Both the position numbers and the translations under genes were made by a program. The notes beneath the pieces are model-generated. The model was not told the origin of the DNA and searched no databases. It saw only the letters and a program-made list of their open reading frames with translations. Shown piece by piece: positions 41,918 to 48,601 of a DNA stretch of 48,601 nt. Position 1 is the first letter of the stretch; the number at the start of each line of letters is the position of its first letter. The stretch is from JAVBQJ01 sp031549115 (GTDB lineage Bacteria; Verrucomicrobiota; Lentisphaeria; Victivallales; Victivallaceae): the NCBI GenBank assembly GCA_031549115.1, contig JAVBQJ010000124.1, positions 1 through 48,601 of the forward strand. The letters are read 5' to 3'.

Positions 41918-42346
41918 TTGCGCCGCTCGCATTATACCTTGCTTGAGCTGGTGACGGTGATCGCGATCCTGGCCGTGGTTTTCGGGGTGGCCATTGTCGG
42001 CTTCAGTAGCCTGCGGTTGGAAAGATCGCCCCGGGAACAGGCCGAAAGCCTGCGCCGCCTGGGAGCATTGTGTCGGCGCAGTGCCATCGCCCAGGGGAAA
42101 AACTTCACTATCGAGTGGCGGCAGGAGATGCGCGTCTTTGTATTCGGAAGCGAAAAACTGCAGCTGGCGGCGGATATGGAAGTGAAAATCAACAGCAAAA
42201 CCCCGGAGGCAGATCTGGAGGCGATGCGTTTCTTTCCGGACGGCAACGCCGCCGAAGTCACGGTGGAATTTCTCGGGGACGGGGAAGGAGCGGGCGTGAG
42301 AGTATCGCCATTGACCGGACTGATGGAGCTGTATGAAACGGAGTAA
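41918..42346 (+). CDS. gspH: T2SS minor pseudopilin GspH-like
   Basis: 142 aa, starting with TTG at 41918, two nt after the gspG stop; GAGGA lies upstream at good distance and no ATG is available before the helix. The N-terminal helix YTLLELVTVIAILAVVFGVA has Glu5; the residue at -1 is His. The rest, with a GspH-type beta domain, includes an arginine-rich stretch (ERSPREQAESLRRLGALCRRSA). Confidence 0.8.
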   Translation: MRRSHYTLLELVTVIAILAVVFGVAIVGFSSLRLERSPREQAESLRRLGALCRRSAIAQGKNFTIEWRQEMRVFVFGSEKLQLAADMEVKINSKTPEADLEAMRFFPDGNAAEVTVEFLGDGEGAGVRVSPLTGLMELYETE

Positions 42347-42716
42347 CTTTTCTCTGCTGGAAGTATTGTGCGCAATTGTTATTCTGAGCTTGAGCGTATC
42401 GGCGTTGCTGTGGCAGCTTTCGCTGGCCGTCTCCCGCCTGGAGAGCAACATAACGGCATGGGAGCAGACGCACGATTTGACCCAGGCGGCGGAATTTCTG
42501 CTGATTCACGGTTCCGCCGCGCCATTGGATCCGGCGGTATTGAGCGGAGATTATCAGGTGTCGTATTTTTACACGGAGTCGGAATTGAGTCTGGAAAAGT
42601 TCCCGCTGAGCCGGCGAAGCCTGAAGAAGCTTTCAATTCAGTTGTTCCGGGATGGCCTCATGGTCGATGAATTGAATCTGGATACCTTTGTCGACGAGGG
42701 CGGCCATGCGAAATGA
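42333..42716 (+). CDS. gspI: T2SS minor pseudopilin GspI-like
   Basis: 127 aa. Helix FSLLEVLCAIVILSLSVSALLW with Glu5; the residue at -1 is Asn. The gene overlaps gspH by 14 nt and gspJ by 11 nt. GspI caps the pseudopilus tip with GspJ and GspK. Confidence 0.8.
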   Translation: MKRSNFSLLEVLCAIVILSLSVSALLWQLSLAVSRLESNITAWEQTHDLTQAAEFLLIHGSAAPLDPAVLSGDYQVSYFYTESELSLEKFPLSRRSLKKLSIQLFRDGLMVDELNLDTFVDEGGHAK

Positions 42717-43338
42717 GCGCCGTTTTACTCTGTTGGAGGTGGTGCTGGCTATGGCGATTCTGGCGCTGATTGCGACTCTGACCGGATCGGTTCTCTTTTC
42801 CGTACAGCAGAGCTGGAGCCGGATTCAGGAAAACACCGATCTGTTGAATACCCGGATCAAGCTGGACCGGATTGCCAACAGCGTATTCCGCAACGCGATC
42901 CCTTTTCACTGGCCGGATGACGAAAACAAGAACCGGCAAGTATTTCGGGGACGCGGCGATTTTGTCCGGATGGCCTATTTGCACCGGATCAATCATGAAG
43001 CGGAAACGGGAATCCGCTTCCTCGAACTTTCTTTGCGGGAGGATAAGCTGTTGGCGCGGTACCGTCAATACCCGCTCCTCCCGGACAGCCCGGAGGACAT
43101 TCAGGAGGAGGTATTGGCGGATAAGATTGAGCGCCTGTCGTTTCAGTATGCAATACGCAGCGGCAATGAAGTCCTCTGGCAGGACGATTTCGATGAGGTT
43201 GCCGCGGAAAACATTCCGATTGCCATCCGAATGACCGTTGACTTCGCCGATGGCAACCGGGTTATGTATCTGCGGCGGACAGCGGGCAACTCCGCAGTTT
43301 CAAACTATGGGAAGAACGATGAAAAACCATCCCGATGA
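42706..43338 (+). CDS. gspJ: T2SS minor pseudopilin GspJ-like
   Basis: 210 aa. Helix FTLLEVVLAMAILALIATLTGSV with Glu5; the residue at -1 is Arg. The body has a GspJ-like mixed fold (EDIQEEVLADKIERLSFQYAIRSGNEVLWQDDFDE). Start MRNERRF at 42706, within the gspI 3' end. It overlaps gspK by 20 nt. Confidence 0.8.
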   Translation: MRNERRFTLLEVVLAMAILALIATLTGSVLFSVQQSWSRIQENTDLLNTRIKLDRIANSVFRNAIPFHWPDDENKNRQVFRGRGDFVRMAYLHRINHEAETGIRFLELSLREDKLLARYRQYPLLPDSPEDIQEEVLADKIERLSFQYAIRSGNEVLWQDDFDEVAAENIPIAIRMTVDFADGNRVMYLRRTAGNSAVSNYGKNDEKPSR

Positions 43339-44281
43339 ATCCGGTGTGGCACTGATTTCCGCATTGGCGCTGGTCGCGACATTGAGTCTTTTGGTCGCTT
43401 CTGCGGTGGTGCTGACGCAGTTTTCCTCGGCGGAAGTCAATACCTTCGACGCACTGAACCGCTCGTATTACGCCGCGGAGAGCGCGGCCAACCGGGCCAT
43501 GCTGCTTCTGGCGCAAGACCGGAACAACAATCCGAACCGCAACCCGGGCGAAAAGAAATCCGATGGCGTCGAACGTTTCATGGCGGACGGTCGCCTTCAT
43601 ACGCTCACGATTTACAGCGTTCCGGCACAGGTGCGGATATTGGACGCGCTGGGAGGGCTGGATATTTCGGGTGCGGCGCCGGGGCGGCAACTGGTATTCG
43701 CAGCGGCTCCGGACGAGTTAAAAGAGGAGCTGGCGGCGTTGGCCGACCGGGTGGACGATTATGTCGACCGGGACGACCTGGTTCGTCTCGGGGGGATGGA
43801 GCGGGGAGATTACCGGGCGGCGGGAATACCGGAGCTGCCGCGCAACCGGCCGCTGCAATTCCGTGAGGAGCTGCGCTTCATTTCGGGAATTCCGAAGCGA
43901 TATTCGGCCACGGCGGAGGGCCGCTTCGATGCTTTTCGCCTGATTGCGCCGGAAAAGCTCAAAGTGCTGACCGGACGCCCGAATCTTTACAGCACGCCAT
44001 TGCCGCAAATAGCCGAACGCTGCCGCCTTGATGCTTCCGAACAGGAACTTCTGGGACAGGCTTTCCCGCTCTGGTTTCGGGATGGGAAACCGTTGGAGGA
44101 GACATTGCCGCCGGGTTTGTTCGTCAAAGTCACCGCGGTATTTACGCAACAGGAGTCCGGGGTGTACCGGATCTGCGTGAATACCGCCATGGAGGAAAAC
44201 CCCGGCATTCAACTCTATGTGACCCTGCTTCCGGATTTCTCCACCCCCCGGATCGAATATTACGAATTCACCGCCCAGTAA
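43319..44281 (+). CDS. gspK: T2SS minor pseudopilin GspK-like
   Basis: 320 aa, last gene of the operon. Large tip pseudopilin. Helix VALISALALVATLSLLVASAVV follows SG, so Gly is at -1 here; the usual Glu5 is missing (Ser), as is typical for GspK. An alpha domain with PGRQLVF...DYVDRDDL and YRAAGIPELPRNRPLQFREELRFISGI resembles the GspK fold. No prepilin peptidase (gspO) is found in the window. Confidence 0.85.
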   Translation: MKNHPDESGVALISALALVATLSLLVASAVVLTQFSSAEVNTFDALNRSYYAAESAANRAMLLLAQDRNNNPNRNPGEKKSDGVERFMADGRLHTLTIYSVPAQVRILDALGGLDISGAAPGRQLVFAAAPDELKEELAALADRVDDYVDRDDLVRLGGMERGDYRAAGIPELPRNRPLQFREELRFISGIPKRYSATAEGRFDAFRLIAPEKLKVLTGRPNLYSTPLPQIAERCRLDASEQELLGQAFPLWFRDGKPLEETLPPGLFVKVTAVFTQQESGVYRICVNTAMEENPGIQLYVTLLPDFSTPRIEYYEFTAQ

Positions 44282-44378
44282 CCTCATTGCTTGCGGCACA
44301 TCCACCAATCAAGGTTCCTATAAAAACTCTTTTCGCAACAATTAGCTTTCGATTTTTGATAATGCTCGGTTTGCAAGT

Positions 44379-44403
44379 TACCTCGCCTCTCTGGGGCGAG
44401 GTA
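44379..44403. terminator. Hairpin between the T2SS operon and the minus-strand RHS genes
   Basis: Arms 44379-44387 and 44395-44403 form a perfect 9-bp stem with a 7-nt loop, about 100 nt after the gspK stop. No T-run follows on either strand, so the role as bidirectional terminator is inferred from its place between convergent units. Confidence 0.5.
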
Positions 44404-44414
44404 GCTCATTTTCT

Positions 44415-44798
44415 CTATGGAACTGGGTCTCCCCATTTTTCCACCCAGTCAAAATAGCATTCTTCAGGAATAATGCCTTGACCATTTTGAGTATCTGTAA
44501 GAAGCTCTTCTTCTTCAAGATAACAGCCACCCATCTTTACATGCAACTCAGCCTCTCCTTGCGTAAAAAATACCATAAGGTCAAAAAATGATCTATCAAC
44601 TCCCCATTTTAAAGCATGCAAAAACTCTTCCTTTTGCGTTGGAGTTAGGGTTTCCAGAAAAGCGATTATCCGCTTCATATGGTTTCGATACCCCTTCGAC
44701 AACTCCTCTCCTGCCAAAATTTTCTGTATCTCGTGAATACTCACATTGCGAGCATGTATCACTCGCTCGCCGAACGCATCTTCCAGCTTTTGCGACAT
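44415..44798 (-). CDS. Small acidic protein, possible RHS immunity protein
   Basis: 127 aa. AGGAGAAAT precedes the ATG. Acidic, helical, no signal (HARNVSIHEIQKILAGEEL; PEECYFDWVEKWGDPVP end). It is the last gene of the RHS set on the minus strand, 9 nt after the membrane-anchored 178-aa gene. Immunity genes follow RHS tips in this way, but the family is not recognised. It could protect against another tip. Confidence 0.55.
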   Translation of the reverse strand: MSQKLEDAFGERVIHARNVSIHEIQKILAGEELSKGYRNHMKRIIAFLETLTPTQKEEFLHALKWGVDRSFFDLMVFFTQGEAELHVKMGGCYLEEEELLTDTQNGQGIIPEECYFDWVEKWGDPVP

Positions 44799-44807
44799 TG
44801 ATTTCTC

Positions 44808-45344
44808 CTACCATCTCGTTCTTTCCCAAAAGTTTAAAGTAAACGCTCCGCTTTTCGGGACAATACACATTTTCATTAAATATGATTTTTCAGCGGTTGA
44901 AACTTCAACAATACCTTCCATATCATTTTCGAGAATTCCATCTGCTCCTTTTACTTTCAGTATATATCGGGATGGGGCTTTCTGGGTAATATTCAGTTCG
45001 TCCAACATTTCCCGGGGAATGCCATCCTGAAGTTGAATCGGCAACTCCACACTAAAAGTATTCAAATAAAAATACAATTTATTATCGCGAAAATGATCGA
45101 TTGTTTGAGGATCGATAAAGCCGACAACAGTTAAGGCATTCCCTCCCAGTATACTTTTTCTATAAATATAAAACACCTTGCCATGTGTAGGGAACTCCAA
45201 AGGAGCCCAGTTGATATTATTTTTCCGCAAGATGGTGGAAAGACTGTCGGCATATCCGGATTCGGTTTGCGTACCCGTAAATAAAAAAAGCACAGTCAAA
45301 AACAATCCCAGTACAATTCCTATAACCAGATTTATTTTGAACAT
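44808..45344 (-). CDS. Membrane-anchored protein coupled to the displaced RHS tip (possible immunity)
   Basis: 178 aa. An N-terminal TM anchor (INLVIGIVLGLFLTVLFLF) is followed by a mostly beta periplasmic domain. Its ATG overlaps the stop of the RHS fragment by one nt (TAATG), which shows co-translation and points to an immunity partner. The anchor implies protection on the periplasmic or membrane side, so the matching toxin may act there. AT-rich compared with the RHS core. No known family. Confidence 0.6.
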   Translation of the reverse strand: MFKINLVIGIVLGLFLTVLFLFTGTQTESGYADSLSTILRKNNINWAPLEFPTHGKVFYIYRKSILGGNALTVVGFIDPQTIDHFRDNKLYFYLNTFSVELPIQLQDGIPREMLDELNITQKAPSRYILKVKGADGILENDMEGIVEVSTAEKSYLMKMCIVPKSGAFTLNFWERTRW

Positions 45345-46828
45345 TATTTTGTTCTCCCTATTGGTCGCGGGTAACCCATATCAGGAATATCAGTCTTTCC
45401 TCTTACTATAATTTTATAGTCTGCACCAAGAGTCTTATCCGCATACAAATCATAAAGTCCCTCAAGCACATTACTCGCAAAAGATCCCCAAGATGCCCCA
45501 AATGCACCTTTTCGATATGCTTCAATAAATGAATTCCCATCAATATCATCATACCATTCGTAATCGAATGTGGCATTACGGTAATAAATCATTCCCCCTT
45601 CATATTTCGCCTCATAATTCCCAGATATGTTAACCAAAGACGAGGAACCAAGCCACCATCCGGTAGTAAGAAGCGGTGATGCCCCCAGAGTAAAATAGCC
45701 CTCCGTTGTATACTCTGGCGCGGCATTAAATTTGTCAATGGCATATGGCGTCCAATCAGAAAGCAGCTCACGCTGTGCAATGTCGTCTCGGACAACAAAG
45801 CGCATAAATCCCATCAGGCACTCAAGTTCCTTTTCCTCGTCTTCTATGATAAGCGGATCGGAACTAGTCCACCAATTCTGTACGACACCGATATTGAAGG
45901 GCGTGATCATTCCTCTGGTAATACGCCCCAATAGCCGCTTTATGATTTTTGCTGAAGTTGCAGACAATTTGGGATCTAGACTTACGGAATGAGGCTTTGA
46001 ATACCCCATATTTATCACTCCCCCATACATGGCTTGATACGGATGCACAAAGATATTATACTCCAACAACCCGAGCATGTCAATCAAATTAACAGGGTCG
46101 TTTCCGACCATGGCGTAGAGGTTCAGGCCGCCGGCGATGCCGATCGGGTCACGCGAGAGCCAGCGCCCCAGGCCGGGGTGGTAATAACGGTAGTTATAAT
46201 ACACCAGCTCCAGGTCGCCGTCGTAGTATTCGCTGCTGAAGCGCAGCGGGTTCGTCAGCGCGTAACTCCCGGAGTGGAGCAGCAGTTCGCCGAACGGCGT
46301 ATACACGTACTCCGCCACCGCGTTGCCCGCGCCGTCCACCAGCGCCGCGACGTTGCGGTTCGCATCGGTCTGGTAGTAATAGGTCGTATCCAGCGCCGCA
46401 TCGTACACCCACGCCGGCGTACCCAGTGCCGGATCCCAGGTGTAGCGCCGCAGCAGCGCGTTGCCGTTCAGCCCGTCGCGCTCCTCGGTCAACTGGAACT
46501 GGTTGTAGACGTAGACCGTCTGCGCCGTCACCGTCACCGCGTCCGAAACCGTCTTCGAACTCCGCCGCCCCGCGTAGTCGTAGGTGAACGCGATGTCCAC
46601 GCCGTCTTTGACGGCCCGGACCAGGCGGTTTTCGCCGTTCCAGGTGTAAGTCCACCCGTGCCCCGTCAGCATATTGCCGTCGTCGTCGTAGGTGAACGGA
46701 CGCTTCGCCGCGGGCACGGTGTAGCTCTGTGCTTCCTTTCGGATCAGGTCGCGGTTCGGATCGACGATAAACCCAAATGCCGGAGATAAGCAGCGTTTCG
46801 GGGGAAAAACGCTTCTTATCTCCGGCAA
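45344..46828 (-). CDS. Displaced RHS core with variable C-terminal tip (orphan RHS cassette)
   Basis: Up to 494 aa, a 3' fragment of an RHS protein with no N-terminal secretion region. Seen: YD repeats (TYDDDGNMLTGHGWTYTWNGENRL, FTYDYAGRRSS); the RHS core end YNYRYYHPGLGRWLSRDPIG, GLNLYAMVGNDPVNLID and the hyperconserved junction DMLGL; then a roughly 230-residue tip of unknown class (IFVHPYQAMYGGVIN...). The tip is AT-rich compared with the core, as expected for swapped toxin ends. The reading frame opens inside a hairpin (46779-46826) and has no ribosome site, so it is probably silent unless recombined into the full gene. Confidence 0.75.
   Translation of the reverse strand: MPEIRSVFPPKRCLSPAFGFIVDPNRDLIRKEAQSYTVPAAKRPFTYDDDGNMLTGHGWTYTWNGENRLVRAVKDGVDIAFTYDYAGRRSSKTVSDAVTVTAQTVYVYNQFQLTEERDGLNGNALLRRYTWDPALGTPAWVYDAALDTTYYYQTDANRNVAALVDGAGNAVAEYVYTPFGELLLHSGSYALTNPLRFSSEYYDGDLELVYYNYRYYHPGLGRWLSRDPIGIAGGLNLYAMVGNDPVNLIDMLGLLEYNIFVHPYQAMYGGVINMGYSKPHSVSLDPKLSATSAKIIKRLLGRITRGMITPFNIGVVQNWWTSSDPLIIEDEEKELECLMGFMRFVVRDDIAQRELLSDWTPYAIDKFNAAPEYTTEGYFTLGASPLLTTGWWLGSSSLVNISGNYEAKYEGGMIYYRNATFDYEWYDDIDGNSFIEAYRKGAFGASWGSFASNVLEGLYDLYADKTLGADYKIIVRGKTDIPDMGYPRPIGRTK
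46068..46363 (-). repeat. RHS core direct repeat, copy 1
   Basis: About 296 bp nearly identical to 48306-48601 (offset 2238 nt, a handful of substitutions, no gaps). It encodes the end of the RHS core up to the DxLGL junction. Such repeats let new tips recombine onto the full RHS gene. Confidence 0.9.
46779..46826. repeat. 20-bp hairpin at the 5' edge of the orphan RHS cassette
   Basis: Arms 46779-46798 and 46807-46826 match at 19 of 20 positions with an 8-nt loop. The orphan RHS reading frame starts within it. It follows the immunity gene of the main RHS protein by about 80 nt but has no T-run. It may mark the junction of the inserted cassette. Confidence 0.6.
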
Positions 46829-46905
46829 ATCAAAAACGCTATGGAATTTTCAAGCAACTGCCGTTTCGAGCATAAACGGAGCGCGCATCACGCAGCGAAC
46901 ATGAA

Positions 46906-47457
46906 TCACTTCGGCCAGGCCTTTATCTTTTGGGGTAAAAAGCTGGTATAAGCACCTTTTACCTCCTCTGGGTGTTCACTGTAAATACGATAGGCGTCAG
47001 GTAGTATATAGTCTCGCTTGCCCACATCGATCATACCGTATTTTTTGATGAAAGCCGTAAGTTGATCGTAGGATTTGCGAAAATCTTCCGATTTTTTCAC
47101 GAAAGCATTTCCTTCTACTGCATTCATCGTAACATAAAGACGAAATCCCAACACACCAAAAGCCAAAAGACCGATATCTCCAAACTGTTGCAATTGAATT
47201 ATTTCAGAATCATAAACATTTATGAAGCCACTTTTTCTGGAGTGAATGCGATTCCATTCCTTCTTCACAATAAAAGCATCCAATCGTTTTTGCGTCATAG
47301 CTTTTGGGTCAAAATTCTCATAATACGTGAATAACGTCACCCCATTTTCATCTTCATGCCTGCACTCAAGATAAAGGCATAAATTATTATTCTTTAAAAA
47401 TTTAAAAATCTCCATCCAATCGTCCAGCGATGCACAAAATGATAATTGACGCCCCAT
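46906..47457 (-). CDS. Probable immunity protein of the main RHS toxin
   Basis: 183 aa. The start is taken at the ATG at 47457 with AAGGGAG nine nt upstream; a longer frame with TTG at 47478 is less likely. A mixed alpha/beta cytosolic protein (LDDWMEIFKFLKNNNLCLYLECRHED; IQLQQFGDIGLLAFGVLGFRLY; SYDQLTAFIKKYGMID). It lies 88 nt after the stop of the main RHS gene, the usual immunity place, and is AT-rich like the tips. Not matched to a named immunity family. Confidence 0.65.
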   Translation of the reverse strand: MGRQLSFCASLDDWMEIFKFLKNNNLCLYLECRHEDENGVTLFTYYENFDPKAMTQKRLDAFIVKKEWNRIHSRKSGFINVYDSEIIQLQQFGDIGLLAFGVLGFRLYVTMNAVEGNAFVKKSEDFRKSYDQLTAFIKKYGMIDVGKRDYILPDAYRIYSEHPEEVKGAYTSFLPQKIKAWPK

Positions 47458-47545
47458 TGCTCTTCTCTCCCTTATCAATAATATTTTTACAAGCCAACTA
47501 TAATATTAACACTGATCTATCATAAATCAAGATGTGTTACACCAA

Positions 47546-48601
47546 TTAGTTGTAAGGAATAAATATAACTCCTTTTAAAGTTCCCTCCCTTACGTCCACC
47601 CCAAGAACTCCCATAATATCTTCTAGAGCTTTTCTTTCTCGGCTTACCGGCAGTCCAGCCTTGGTTTGGCGGCCCACTTGAATTCCCCAGGCGTTTCCTA
47701 AATCGTCGACTACCACTAAATCCATGAAGCGGCTTTGTTTATAACCTCCAGGAGTTTGCACAAATACTTCACTATAAATTTTATAGTCTTCCCCGAACAT
47801 CGCAGCAACTTCGGTAATTTTTCCTTGGTGCAATGGGCCACCAAGTCTTCCATATGGATTATGAACAGCTTTTGCTTTGACCACACTTTCAACCGCATCG
47901 ACGATCTCGTCGGCTTGTTTGAGGCCCTGTTCGGCGACTTCTATCGCGACGTCGGTAACTTTTGCTCCACATTTAAAGACCGATTTTCCGGCTTTGCCCG
48001 CAGTGCTTACGACTTCTCCAAGGGGAAGAAACGCGAAGCCTGCCAAGACTATCTGCCCTTTATCGCCACTGTAGAGTGCGACGAGCATTTCCGCCGTGTC
48101 GGCAACAATACCGAAGGGGGTCACAGACACCAGTATCGATGTTCCCGACCAGAAGGCGGAATACATATTATTACGAACTTCCTGCTGAACCTTGATGGGT
48201 TGCTTGTTCAGTTCATCCTCATGGTATTTCGCCAGGTACACATTGTTCATGCTCGCCGGGTTCAAATTGTTCATCCCGCCCGGGTCCATGAAGTACATTC
48301 CGGCCAACCCGAGAATGTCAATCAAGTTAACAGGATCGTTTCCGACCATGGCGTAGAGGTTCAGGCCGCCGGCGATGCCGATCGGGTCGCGCGAGAGCCA
48401 GCGGCCCAGGCCGGGGTGGTAATAACGGTAGTTATAATACACCAGCTCCAGGTCGCTGTCGTAGTATTCGCTGCTGAAGCGCAGCGGGTTCGTCAGCGCG
48501 TAACTCCCGGAATGGAGCAGCAGTTCGCCGAACGGCGTATATACATACTCCGCCACCGCGTTGCCCGCGCCGTCCACCAGCGCCGCGACGTTGCGGTTCG
48601 C
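47546..48601 (-). CDS. RHS protein with nuclease-like C-terminal tip (partial, runs off the window)
   Basis: 351 aa visible, open at the window end; the N-terminal part lies beyond 48601. Seen: RHS core YYNYRYYHPGLGRWLSRDPIG and NLIDILGL; a pretoxin region with hydrophobic helices (SGTSILVSVTPFGIVADTAEML, GDKGQIVLAGFAFLPLGEVV); and a tip with SRFMDLVVVDDLGNAWGIQVGRQTKAGLPVSRERKALEDI, whose D...(x)QxGRxTK pattern resembles PD-(D/E)xK restriction-endonuclease-like toxins. It would be released or injected to damage nucleic acids of rival cells. The immunity gene follows downstream. Confidence 0.8.
   Translation of the reverse strand, partial: ANRNVAALVDGAGNAVAEYVYTPFGELLLHSGSYALTNPLRFSSEYYDSDLELVYYNYRYYHPGLGRWLSRDPIGIAGGLNLYAMVGNDPVNLIDILGLAGMYFMDPGGMNNLNPASMNNVYLAKYHEDELNKQPIKVQQEVRNNMYSAFWSGTSILVSVTPFGIVADTAEMLVALYSGDKGQIVLAGFAFLPLGEVVSTAGKAGKSVFKCGAKVTDVAIEVAEQGLKQADEIVDAVESVVKAKAVHNPYGRLGGPLHQGKITEVAAMFGEDYKIYSEVFVQTPGGYKQSRFMDLVVVDDLGNAWGIQVGRQTKAGLPVSRERKALEDIMGVLGVDVREGTLKGVIFIPYN
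48306..48601 (-). repeat. RHS core direct repeat, copy 2
   Basis: Partner of 46068-46363 inside the main RHS gene; the repeat continues past the window end. High identity indicates recent duplication or gene conversion. Confidence 0.9.

Noticed and set aside
34509..44281. T2SS genes as part of the integrated island
   Set aside because: They form a complete core-type operon with chromosome-like composition; no island gene or att copy lies to their right.
1..48601. CRISPR array
   Set aside because: No regular short repeats with unique spacers were seen anywhere in the window.

Overview
The window looks like chromosomal DNA of a Gram-negative bacterium of the PVC superphylum, most likely Lentisphaerota (Victivallis-like). 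This is an inference, not a proof. It rests on RND efflux genes, a secretin-based type II secretion system (T2SS), lipoproteins, high-GC coding DNA, RHS proteins, and pseudopilins that start with FTLLE-type helices but lack glycine before the cleavage site.

Layout. 147-1472: a PLP sugar aminotransferase (DegT family). 1659-5839 (minus): an RND efflux pump (membrane fusion protein + inner-membrane pump). 5919-9469: a ribose-type ABC importer operon (binding protein, double ATPase, permease) behind a near-consensus promoter with a palindrome between -35 and -10. 9477-11665 (minus): a parvulin-like secreted protein, a lipoprotein and a stand-alone rpsD. 11836-17445: an alpha/beta hydrolase, a TsaC/Sua5 protein and a giant alpha-amylase/debranching-enzyme fusion that carries an odd in-frame 72-nt insert. 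17486-19717 (minus): metY and cysK. 19901-21483 (minus): rfbA and an unknown gene. 21704-22396: tRNA-Leu(UAG) and a YfcE-like phosphodiesterase.

22455 to about 32000 is a compact integrated island. It starts with the 3' half of a tRNA-Thr(CGU) gene and a tyrosine recombinase. It then carries a RloB/RloA pair (AbiL-like anti-phage candidate), an inovirus-Gp2/YagK-YfjJ-like replication protein, two unknown genes coupled to an SF3 helicase of the P4 primase type, an AlpA/excisionase-like HTH gene and an AT-rich unknown gene. No capsid, tail or terminase genes are seen, so it resembles a satellite or plasmid-like integrative element with defence cargo. Its right end is not resolved.

32447-34196 holds a DUF1573 protein facing a thioredoxin-CcdA fusion (periplasmic thiol chemistry). 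34509-44281 is one tightly overlapping T2SS operon in the order L-M-C-D-E-F-G-H-I-J-K. 44415-48601 (minus) is the 3' end of an RHS polymorphic-toxin locus: a main RHS protein that runs off the window with a nuclease-like tip, its probable immunity gene, then a displaced RHS core with a different tip and two further probable immunity genes.
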